DNA of 64,000 bases from Kappaphycus alvarezii (lineage: Eukaryota > Rhodophyta > Florideophyceae > Gigartinales > Solieriaceae): positions 1,174,833-1,238,832 of the forward strand of contig NADL03000613.1 of assembly GCA_002205965.3 (NCBI GenBank), written 5' to 3'. Shown here in pieces: positions 39,742 through 48,867 of the stretch. The notes under the pieces are model-generated. The model did not search any database, was not told the origin of the DNA, and worked only from the letters and a program-made list of their open reading frames with translations. The stretch's first letter is position 1. Every line of letters begins with the position of its first letter. The position numbers were made by a program, and so were the translations under genes.

Positions 39742-41411
39742 AGACAGTTCTCGCATACGCTCCTATGTCAAACGGTAAAGCGGAGAGGATGGTTGGAACC
39801 ATCAAACGAGCAATATCGAAAACTATGTCGAAGAATGAAATCCAGTGGGAAGATGCCTTACCAAAAGTGTTATACGGCTATCGTCGAAGAAGAGGAAGAA
39901 GCGGACGGTCACCATTCGAGCTAATGTACGGAAGGGCTCCTAGAATGTTACAGAGAGACATGGAAACAAATATTATCGATGAAGAGAGTAGAGAAGTCGA
40001 ACTACTGGCCACTGAAGGCTGGAGATCACACCGCGCGCTAACACAGACAAGAAATAAGAATGAAGAGCCTCCAGTCCAAACCTTTTCAGTCGGCTCTAAA
40101 GTACTTGTAGTACATGGGAAAGCAATGCAGCAGGCTGTGAAGTGGCCGGCCTTCCAAACAAAGTACTCGAATCCTTGCGTCGTCACGGAGGAAAGACACC
40201 CGCACTATAAGCTATGTTCAAGCTCAGGGAAGAGATCAAGGAGGGCCATCCATGCACGTCGTCTAGTCCCTTACCATCAGAGGCCTGAAGAATTCCTTCT
40301 CACACAGGACTATGCGCAACCACGGGGCATACTCATCTTTAACTATAGAATGATTCCTATGGGAGGAAAAAGGGCCTGGGAATGGATCATCTCGATTACG
40401 CGTGACTACTACGAACTCCACGTAATCGTCCATTTCTACATTAATATATGCCTATGTTTTCGTACGTTGAACGGACCATTGCTACCTCAAGAAGATTTCC
40501 GACTATTGATCAGAATTCTATTCTCATTCCAAAACGGAAGGTTCACGGAAGCAGGTCCAGAGTTTGTGGAAGTCATATATCATTACTCTATAGGAAGGTA
40601 TGGAATGGTAGCTATCGGAGACTTGTCGCAAACATATCTGAACATTATCCGTCCGGTTTACGTATTTCTTAAGAACAACCAAGATGTGCGACTGAGAGGT
40701 TACAGCTTGCCCCCTGATATGGAATATCGACTGGTCCCGTATCCTCTATGGGAACCTTACGTTGCTCCGCTCAGAAACACAACCTCAGCCGAAGACCAGG
40801 ATCCTCCCGAGGCCGTGATGATGATACGAGCTGGACCATCAAGTGATCGGGGCGGATCATCGAAGAGGGCAAGGCGTCGGGAGCAGCGAGGAAGATCGCC
40901 AAGAAGATCGCCTCAAACACCGCCTAGTCTCCCAGGGGGAAACTATGCATCCTTAATTATTGGACGGCTACCAATTAGACGTTGGCTTCGCGAAATGACA
41001 GAGGACCCACGAGAAGCAGAAGTAATTTCCTTTTTTGCAATTAGTATTTGCATGTGCTTCCAGACCATTCACGGGGCGCACCTTACTCGTGAGGACTCAG
41101 TCCTTATGTTGCGAGTTTTTTTCTCCTTCAGATACCCGTTTCTGGACCCGTTGCCAGAAAAGTTTGCATACTACGTTTATTACCTCACATTTGGAAGGTT
41201 TGGAGAAGTGAAACGGGAGGAGCTCATTAGAGAACACTATGAAACCATACGCCGAATCTACGAAACTCTTGACCAAGGAGATGAGCCGGTCATCGCACGG
41301 TACACACTCTCTCATCATATTGGAAATGAGCTACTACCATATCCTTATAGTGAACCCTATACTCTCCCTGATGAATGGATAGAACTCCCACAAGAACAAC
41401 AAGAGCATTGA
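39687..41411 (+). CDS. Integrase C-terminus plus duplicated accessory domain, element 1
   Basis: 574-codon frame. Residues 10-50 finish the integrase core (LAYAPMSNGKAERMVG, catalytic Glu). 130-200 form the integrase C-terminal module (VGSKVLVVHGK, KWPAFQTKYSNP). No chromodomain is seen. Residues about 233-362 and 433-564 are two homologous copies of an unfamiliar domain. Each has NICLCFRTLNG / SICMCFQTIHG, L-x2-ED, RILFSFQNGRF / RVFFSFRYPF, a PE-x(9)-Y hydrophobic segment, a GR(Y/F)G turn, and PYPxxEPY near the end. The linker 385-415 is Arg/Ser-rich (SSKRARRREQ, RGRSPRRSPQ), NLS-like. The ORF stops 30 bp before the G-run next to the 3' LTR, so the domain is part of pol. Function unknown; not env-like (no signal peptide). 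Confidence 0.9.
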   Translation: MFYCNFTASFLGREGIQLKTVLAYAPMSNGKAERMVGTIKRAISKTMSKNEIQWEDALPKVLYGYRRRRGRSGRSPFELMYGRAPRMLQRDMETNIIDEESREVELLATEGWRSHRALTQTRNKNEEPPVQTFSVGSKVLVVHGKAMQQAVKWPAFQTKYSNPCVVTEERHPHYKLCSSSGKRSRRAIHARRLVPYHQRPEEFLLTQDYAQPRGILIFNYRMIPMGGKRAWEWIISITRDYYELHVIVHFYINICLCFRTLNGPLLPQEDFRLLIRILFSFQNGRFTEAGPEFVEVIYHYSIGRYGMVAIGDLSQTYLNIIRPVYVFLKNNQDVRLRGYSLPPDMEYRLVPYPLWEPYVAPLRNTTSAEDQDPPEAVMMIRAGPSSDRGGSSKRARRREQRGRSPRRSPQTPPSLPGGNYASLIIGRLPIRRWLREMTEDPREAEVISFFAISICMCFQTIHGAHLTREDSVLMLRVFFSFRYPFLDPLPEKFAYYVYYLTFGRFGEVKREELIREHYETIRRIYETLDQGDEPVIARYTLSHHIGNELLPYPYSEPYTLPDEWIELPQEQQEH

Positions 41412-41440
41412 GAACGAGACGGGACGTTCGACCTAAGTCC

Positions 41441-41447
41441 GGGGGGG
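41441..41447 (+). promoter_or_regulatory. Polypurine tract candidate, element 1
   Basis: GGGGGGG directly before the 3' LTR TG. The element 2 counterpart is CCCCCCC at 55743-55749. Confidence 0.6.
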
Positions 41448-42973
41448 TGTTAGGCGCAGATTTTTTTTTGTCGCCGTCATCTACAGGCCTATAGTTTACT
41501 GTACTACCTCTCCTTGTCCAAATTTGCTTATAGTTCCGGTCCTTCCTCGTCCTCCCTGAACCTCGCTTATCATTACCGCGGTCCTCCCCAAATTTACTTC
41601 CATTTTATCTAGATATTTTTATACTGTATCTACCCCTCTGAATCGATCCCGAATCAAGTTCTTTTTCCCTTTTTGCTTACCTCCTCCTCCAAATTCGTTT
41701 TTTTTGAGAAAAAGGGCGCAAATGCACTACTACAAAATCCCTTGCAGATTTATTTTACCTATTCCTAATCGATAGAACCTGCCCCGGGAGCCTATTTAAA
41801 CCTTTTTATTCCAAGTTTCAAACGTCCCTGATCATTTTACTCATCACTCCTCTCCCCAACACACCCAAAACACCCTCTATCCTCCGTCTACAATCATTTA
41901 CAACCAAAATGAGCAACCTTCGCCCCTCCGCCCCCATCACTAAAAACCGCCCCTCTCGCCCCTTAAACGGCCTTGCGCTCGCAGTATATGGCCCGACGGA
42001 TGCAGACGACTACCTGAGACGGCAGACTAAGAAGAAGATAATAGAATTCGTCCGCAAGCTCTTCGTCGAGGATGAGGCCGAGGAGGTACCTGAGGGTCAG
42101 GAGTGGGACATCGAGGAGGGAGCTGGGGAGACCTTTGAGGAGTGGGTAGCCCCTGGATTGGTCTATGAGGTTAATAACGAGGAGGAGGAGATGAGGTGAG
42201 GGGAAGAGGAGGATGAGGAATGAGGATGAAGAGGAGGATGAGGATGAGGATGAGGATGAAGAGGAGGAAGAGGAGGATGACGAGGACGAGGACGAGTTGG
42301 ATGAGGGAAATGGGGGCATGGAAAGTGTTGTACTGGTGGGGCCTGGACTGGAGAGTATGGATCAAGTGGTGCCGACGCTGGAACCGGATGGAGATATCTT
42401 TAGTAGTTTAGATATCTCCCAGGAGGGAATAGAGAGCTGTGAGCCATTCGCAGATATTTGTGGGGACTGCTTGGACAGCATGGATATTTTAGAGGAGTTG
42501 TTTGGATCTGATTTAGAGAATGGGAAATAAGAGGACCTCATTGATTGTTAGTTTCTTAAGTATCTTTTGTTTAGAGTATATCATCCACACAAATTGTTTG
42601 TATGCATTTCCTGGTACCTTCTGTAGTTTTGTTCGGACTTTAGGGTTAGCCAAAAGTCTATATAAGCTGAGTAAACCGCTTCCTCATGGAGAGGTCAAGC
42701 AAGTTGGCAGACAGCTTCAAGCTCAGTCCCAAATAGTTAGGAAGTTGAGAGTCAACTTCAGACCCAAGAAGCATTTATTTTACCCTAGTCACTAAGCATA
42801 GGTGGTAGACCCTGCCCCTTCCATACTTGCTTGTAGCCCATTCAACTGTCGTCCCTATACACTCCTTTTCGTTCGTTCAACTATACCACGGTAGCACTTT
42901 TGTCGCTTGCAACACCTCCTTCTTGGGGTGGTTGATTCTGAATATCTCTTCTCCCGACGATTTACCCCTATCA
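41448..42973 (+). repeat. 3' LTR of gypsy element 1
   Basis: 1526 bp, nearly identical to 33882-35404. Contains TATTTAAA 41793-41800, acidic ORF 41909-42530, and TATATAAG 42659-42666. Confidence 0.95.
41909..42530 (+). pseudogene. LTR-encoded acidic protein, 3' LTR of element 1
   Basis: Same protein as at 34342. First part open to 42199; second frame 42213-42530 with the acidic tract and C-terminal MDILEELFGSDLENGK. The acidic repeat has a different length from the 5' LTR of the same element and again breaks the frame. Confidence 0.85.
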
Positions 42974-44710
42974 GACTCCAACAGATGTATGCAATTTTTC
43001 CGCAATGCGAGGGAGGAGATCCTCATCAAGCGGATATTAGCGGGGGAAGGCGAAGCAATGAATCGAAATCCGGCGGATGGAAATCGAAGTTGGGGTCCTG
43101 TGTGGGGTTGTCGGAACGGGGCGGGAGTCGACGCAACAGTTTGCGTTCCAGCTCAGTGACCTTGTTGCGGTGCGCGACTGAAGCAGCACCTCCTGCTTCT
43201 CGGGTAGTCCTTGATTGTACGTCGGCCTTGAATGGTGATACGATTGTGACGTCGCGGGCGATGGGGCGCTTCGCAGTGCCATCGGGAGCTGGCGGTGACT
43301 GCCCCAGGATGTCAGCGGTCGCAGCTCGGTGCTTGGCACCAGGAGCGGAACCTCAAACTGGGAGTCCAGACCGGCTGCAAGGGCGATACGGCCGGCAATG
43401 ACGTTGTGTAGCGAGTCATGCCGGTGCTTGCGACAGAAACCTGAAAGACAAAGGTCCACTGAGTGGTCCCCTAGCCTGTCCATGGGTCGTTTGCAACGCT
43501 CACAGTTCGGAAGGAGCGTGTCATCATAAGCAGACCGTCCAAGGTAGCGACGTACCATGGTTTTCCAGCGTACTGCCGATACTTCCGTGTCGGTGGTGGG
43601 ATGCGCGAGGAGAAATGGCCGACCCGGCCTTTGCGGAATGCGAGGCCCGTATCCGGTTCCTCACTGCGGCGGCGGTGTGATCGTCTGGATTTGGGCAACG
43701 AACCCAGCTTCGTCCTCCAGTGTGCCTTGGCCAGCTCCTCCCGCTGCTTTAGGTAGGCTTTCACATGGGTGTCGCTGCAGAGAGGGGAAGCGAGTCGAAG
43801 GAGCCCAGGTCGACTAAGTAGGGATGGCCGGGTATGCGGAGGATAACTCGCGCATAGGAACGGCAGCTTGGCGGAGGAGGAAAGACTTATATTGACGCCA
43901 TCGAGAGCCAGTAAGGGCGGTGGAGCGTGGTGCGATGTGTGCCCGGACCTGACGAGTGCAGGTGCTGCTCGATGAGACTTGCGGTAGCGGCACCGTGAGG
44001 AATGGTTCGATAAGTGAGAAGCCGGGACCACAAAGTCGGAAGGGCAGTGTAGCCTGCGATCATGCTTCGTCTGACAGCGTGACACTATGAAGCTCCGTAA
44101 AGTACGACTTTGAAGGGCGTCAAATGCTTCGGCAGCGGTACGGGCGTGTGTCGGGTCGGCAAGTTTGAAAACATGGTCTACTAGACACGCCGACGCGCCG
44201 ACGCGATGCATGTGATAGCGTGCGCGGGGGTCGGCCACTTGTCGAGCAGCTGGAGAGTACGGCGGCAACTTTCAATTTTTGCGAGGAGGACCGAGCCAGG
44301 GTACATGTGGGGTGATTTCATATCTGAAAGATATGGTCGGTTGCGGCCTGAATACCCTACAGGGTGCCTGTAATACCGCGACAGTGAACTCTTGATTACG
44401 GAGCGGCGCCCCCAGACGTTCAAACCCGTCTGAGGAGCACTCCTGGAGGCGGAACTCACGGAGAAAGGCTTCGTGCTCTGGTCGTCGCACAGTTGGCCAG
44501 AAGATGCGAGTTTTGTCCGTGTTAACGTGCAGGCTGTAGGCAAGTCGACGGTCCGAACGATCCAAGGGCACGCCCAAGTCGGGCAGGGATCCTACGAGGG
44601 TGTCGTCGTCAGCATACTACTGTTTCAGGATAATACCTGCTTCCCCCGATCCGCCGGATGAGTGGCTGGAACGTGAAAGAGAACAAGACATGCTGGCCGG
44701 GTCCCCTTGC

Positions 44711-44880
44711 GGGGAAAGGTTTGGTTGTTTTACTCTTGGAAGATGTATCGATCTATCCCATGGTTTTCCAGACAACCGCAATTGACTCAAAAAGGGTATA
44801 CCGACACAGTAATGGGGAAGGAACTACGCTCCGTAAAAGCTACCTTCAGGCCAGCCATCAAGCAGGCGGCATTGGACATG
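44711..44880 (+). repeat. Short dispersed repeat with extended flank
   Basis: Full unit in plus orientation with the longer flank AGGCCAGCCATCAAGCAGGC, inserted within minus-strand RT-A near the RT catalytic region. Confidence 0.8.
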
Positions 44881-45009
44881 GCGGCTGCTGCGGCGTGCCT
44901 TTGCCTCAAAACCTCCATGGTCCCCTTGCTGAGTGCCTTGAGCACTGACGATAATTGTATGGACATGATTTGGAAAGATCAACTGAGGTCCAATGCGGCA
45001 ACCTGCTTC

Positions 45010-45110
45010 GGCATACCTTTTTGAGTTGTCTGTGGTTGTTTAGAAAACTATGGATAGATCGGATATATCTTCCAAGAGTAAAAACCAAACCTTTCCCCTT
45101 CTCTGAGGTT
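45010..45110 (-). repeat. Short dispersed repeat, minus orientation
   Basis: GGCATACCTTTTTGAGTTG through CCAAACCTTTCCCCTT, inserted in RT-A between EDVS... remnants and the VVYGRTQP segment. Confidence 0.75.
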
Positions 45111-45357
45111 GTGTCCGCCCATACACCACATTCACAAACCTGGCGAGGCCTAGGGCAAGTGACGGCAGCCGAGTTAGCGTGGACTGATGATCGACGCAGT
45201 TGAAAGCGTTCTGCGCGTCGATGAGTACTGCGGCGGTGTCGATGCGGTGAGAGAAACGTCGAAGCAGCACATGAGTGTCGTGAACAATTGCTTCCATCCA
45301 GGCCTTGATCCTATTTGCCATTTGGAATGGCACGATGAAGGCCTTCGATTCATCAAT

Positions 45358-45585
45358 TGATGCTGGCCTGAAGGTAGCCTTTTAGGGAGCGTAGTTCCTT
45401 CCCATTACTGGGGAAAAAGGTTTGGGTATTTTACTCTTGGAAGATATATCCGTCTATCCATGGTTTTCCAGACAACCGTTACTGTGTCGGCATACCTTTT
45501 TGAGTCGATTGTTGTTGTCTGGAAAACCATGGGATAGAACGGATATATCTTCCAAGAGTACAATACCCAAACTTTCCCCTCCATC
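45358..45585. repeat. Dispersed repeat fold-back cluster
   Basis: A minus-oriented flank (45358-45415), a plus-oriented partial unit (45420-45477) and a minus-oriented full unit (45478-45585) abut. Inverted pairs such as CCATGGTTTTCCAGACAACC at 45458 and GGTTGTCTGG-type sequence at 45515 could form a hairpin. Confidence 0.75.
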
Positions 45586-45915
45586 AATTGTGGTGGTAGC
45601 AGCGTCTTCGTCACGCCACGGCAGAGGATCAACCCGATAGCGATATGCCGGCTCTTTTTAGGCTTGTGCCGTAGAGGCAGCAATGTTGCGGCAGCCAGGA
45701 GCGAGAGGACAGAGCTGTGAACATCACCGGTCGCAAAACGCGCGACGAGTTTGGTGAGCACCCCTTTGCCCTTGACTCCTGTCGAATTTCTCGTAAAGGA
45801 TCCCGCGGGGAGGCAGGAAGCAATCCCTTGCGCGTCCTAAACCTTGGCCGCCTTCACCGTTTCCACGAGAAGGAGGAAACGATTGGGTTCGCGACACAAC
45901 CGTTAACTACCTGAA

Positions 45916-46630
45916 GCAGTGTTTGGATGACCTTGTCGGTTGGTTTGTTGTTTTGCAAATCGATGGTCTGTTTATTGTGAATGGTACTTGTCGTGATATC
46001 TATACCTGTACCGCTGTGCTCACTACAATTCTTGTTTGATTATTTCATTAGCTCCCAGCGGTGAGATAATTACATCACCTCTCTTTTGGGTACCTGTGAG
46101 TAATGTTATGAATCACTCCCAGTGCACTCTCTGATAATCAACTCACGCACTCTCCTGAAGCAATAAAGTATAATAACCGAAACATGAGTAACCAGTCACT
46201 GGAAGGTATGAATTCCCTTAGGCATTGGAAGTGACAACTCCAGCTTCAGCGCTTACTCGAGTAGGCACGAGGAAATGGAAGCAGCGCTCCGGCGTGCGGT
46301 CGGGCCAGCAGACGTGCCCGGGAGATGCGGCAAACTGCACGCTCAACTGCATCTGTTGTAACTGTGGGGGCGGTAGTAGAGAAACTTTACTTCACTGAGT
46401 ATCTATCGTGTGCACTGCAGGTCTGACTATACGGCTAAGAACAAACAGGATGTTCACGTCAGTCATGTGCAGTGGGGCTCGAGATCGAATCGACATCGCA
46501 ATAGAAAACCACAATGTGCAACTTATGCGCTGATAAATGAGCCGGCGGATCACTCCTGTGATTGTGCTGAGCTTGTCTGCGATGCGCAGGATGAAGTCTT
46601 CTAGGACAGAATAGAGGCAGGAGATGGGCA
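45916..46630. other. No gene recognised
   Basis: About 700 bp of mixed sequence between two RT-A pieces. I see no coding family or LTR termini; only short chance ORFs. Confidence 0.5.
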
Positions 46631-46758
46631 CCCAAGGAGTCGTAAGTCAGGGGCTGAAACTTGGAGTTCAGTTCCTAGAGGGTGTTGTGCGAAGGGGGCG
46701 GGATGTGGCGTACCAGTTTGCGCTCCAAGTCTTCGACTTTGTCTCGGTGGGCAATGTC
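46631..46758 (-). pseudogene. RT-A endonuclease tail fragment
   Basis: Complement of the DKVKDLERKLVRR-type tail at 21590-21640 (GGCGTACCAGTTTGCGCTCC shared). Interrupted at 46758 by the copia LTR. Confidence 0.65.
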
Positions 46759-46982
46759 TGTTAGTGTGACACGAAACGTAGGAAACTGTGACACGCGACA
46801 TAAGGAATTAGTGTTTTCTGCACCTGCATTCATCCGCTAATTATTTAAGGCTGCAACTTGACTCTCCTCGTACCCTTGATAATTACTGTGTCAGAGAGTA
46901 ATATTTTCATTGAGTAGAATTGACAACCCCTATCTGGCTTGCACTACTTAACACTGACCACAACTCAGAATTGTCGAATACA
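46759..46982 (+). repeat. 5' LTR of copia element
   Basis: Starts TGTTAGTGTGAC where RT-A homology stops. It ends just before TGGTATCA at 46984-46991, which fits the initiator-Met primer-binding site usual in copia elements. The 3' LTR lies beyond the window, so the length (about 224 bp) is inferred. Confidence 0.6.
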
Positions 46983-47173
46983 CTGGTATCACACCTTTTG
47001 ACTCATAACCTATTCCTTTCCTCTCCTAATAGGTTATGGGCCCAGAACACTTCTAAAAGCTTTTTTTCATTCACTCTGTTTCTTCTCATTGCTTTGCTGT
47101 TCATCTACGCTCTACTCTCTATCCTTGTATCCCTCTTCCTTCGCTCAAGTTTTTTCTCTTGTTGGGGTTGTCG

Positions 47174-47953
47174 ATATGTCCGAAGATAAGTTTGATACAT
47201 CTTCCTTGCGAATAGAGCATCTAAGCTCAAAAAATTATTACCTTTGGGCCAAAGTTGAGATGTTTCTGAGGGGAAGGGACTTTGGACGTATGTTGATGGA
47301 AGTATAAGAAGGCCTAGTAAGGATCTGGAAAGGACTTGGAGGTTTATTTGAAAAGGAGCGATATGGCTCTCGCCAATATAATGATGACTATTGACCAGGG
47401 TTGTAAGGCCTCAGTTATCGGGATTCGTGACCCTCGAGTTGTACGGGAGACACTCAAGAAAAAATATCAGACTGTTTATGAAGCGTCATTTGACGCGAAC
47501 CTTTTTGCACTACAGGAAGTATCAATGAGCTCACCGGAGTCGGTGATCGAGTTCTCTAAAAGCATTGAAACACTGGATAATGAGTTTGCATCAATTGGAC
47601 ATACAGTGTTTCAGATAGAAAAGAAACGAGCACTATTACGAGGACTCTCAAGCGAGTTTGCTGTCGCTGTTCAAGTGATCAGTTTGACTGGCAAAACATA
47701 TGACCAAGCAATTGCTGATCTCGTCGTAGCCGAATCAGCAATGGAAAAATTATCTGACCAAACAGCCTTGGTACTCGCGGTAAGAAGAACCTATACAACT
47801 GTACGCATTGTGACAAACAAGGTCATAAAGCCGACATCTGCTTCCATAACCCAAGGAGCAACAAGTATAACAAGAAATTCACTGGTTCAAATACGACGGG
47901 AAAAACCAGAAAAGGTGATTATAATAAGAAGAATATTCCGAAGAGAAGGTTAA
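47174..47953 (+). pseudogene. Copia gag
   Basis: Begins MSEDKFDTSSLRIEHLSS, NYYLWAKVEMFLRGR (UBN2-type gag start), with a shift near 47305. The main piece runs to 47953 with IEFSKSIETLDNEFASIG and LLRGLSSEFAVAVQ. A CCHC knuckle CTHCDKQGHKADIC is readable in another frame near 47800-47845. Confidence 0.8.
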
Positions 47954-48059
47954 GCAAGACAAAGTGGTTACATCTATGTTGGTCACACCTGTCCCGACTA
48001 CAAACGATTCTAGATTTTCAAGTGCCCTTATGATTCGGAATGGAAACTCGCCGACGTCT

Positions 48060-48867
48060 ACTAAACGGCTTTTAGATTCGGTTGTACTTCGCACTTGTCA
48101 AATGACATTTACAATTTCAATAAATTCCAATTTAGTAACGGATTCGTACAGGTGGGTAACAAAGGGTTTATCAACACGAAAGGAGTAGGGGCCGTTGTTA
48201 CCATTCCATTGTGAATGGGAAGTGTGAGAAGGTCATTTTTAATGATGCGCTGTACACATCAGATATTTGTAAAATCTACTGTCCGTGTCCAGAATCCGGA
48301 GCAAGGGATTCCGTGTTATATTTGATGATGCTGAAGATCCTGAATCAAAACATGGACTCTGCACTGTTGAAGAAAAGCAGAGCGGAAAGACCAAACTTTT
48401 GGCTCATGAAACACCTATCGGACTATACGAGGTCGCTATAGGTGTTAGAAAAACAAAAAATTAATACTGCACCCTGGTAGCGACTTGTGATGAAAACTAA
48501 CTTTGGCATAAACGCATAGGCCATTTCAGCAATAACAATTTGAGGAGATCACTACCAATTTCGAAAGGCATTAACATTAAGACTAATCCAAAGAAAGTTG
48601 CCTGCTCGAATTGCTTACAGGGAAAAGCGATTTGACATCCACGGCCAGCTGTGGATGATGTTGGCGCCGTTTCGGAACGCCTTCAGCGGTTTTACTCTGA
48701 TGTAGTGGGTCGATACGAGTTCGGTCATTCTCTGTTCCCAGGTTTTCGGCACTCTGGTTGACGAACATAGTGGGTACTCGATGGTCCGTTTTATGAGGCG
48801 CAAAAGCCAAGCTGCTCAGGGTCTGCGTGAGATGATATTGGAACTCGAGAATCTACTAAATGGTTCT
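48060..48867 (+). pseudogene. Copia protease and integrase start
   Basis: Protease-like piece near 48075 (DSG-type motif frame-broken) and FNDALYTSDICK near 48240. Pre-integrase zinc motif HKRIGHFSNNNL plus CSNCLQGK (48505-48630). Integrase core start RFYSDVVGRYEF (48688-48725) to ELENLLNGS at 48867, where the LINE enters. Many shifts. Confidence 0.75.

Larger units (their letters stand above)
33882..42973 (+). mobile_element. Ty3/gypsy element 1, full length, TSD GACTC
   Basis: 9092-bp element flanked by GACTC at 33877-33881 and 42974-42978. It has LTRs of 1523 and 1526 bp, a primer-binding site, gag, protease, RT, RNase H, integrase and a long accessory C-terminus, in gypsy order. The two LTRs differ by a handful of indels, mainly in the acidic simple repeat, which suggests a young insertion. 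Pol is split by about five frameshifts. The empty site survives in a paralogue at 22464. Confidence 0.96.
42974..45915 (-). pseudogene. RT-A non-LTR retrotransposon, fourth copy
   Basis: Minus-strand RT-A. From high to low coordinates: LTKLVARFATGDVHSS and LLAAATLLPLRHKPKKS (45650-45760), LIDAQNAFNCVDHQS (about 45190-45240), a thumb with HVNTDKTRIFWP (about 44480-44530), ARYHMHRVGASACLVDHVF (about 44150-44230), RRYLGRSAYDD and the knuckle CERCKRPMDRLGDHS (about 43450-43530), and endonuclease EVPLLVPSTELRP (about 43340). Three dispersed-repeat insertions fragment the RT. It ends at the element 1 target site and continues at 33876. Confidence 0.78.

Noticed and set aside
40380..41411. Pol C-terminal extension considered as an envelope gene
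   Set aside because: It is in the integrase frame with no signal peptide, no separate start and no terminal membrane anchor. It consists of two homologous units with an Arg/Ser linker.
43471..44268. 265-codon open frame considered as an independent gene
   Set aside because: It is part of the minus-strand RT-A ORF between thumb and zinc knuckle. It aligns in order with 18445-19131 of the arm copy.
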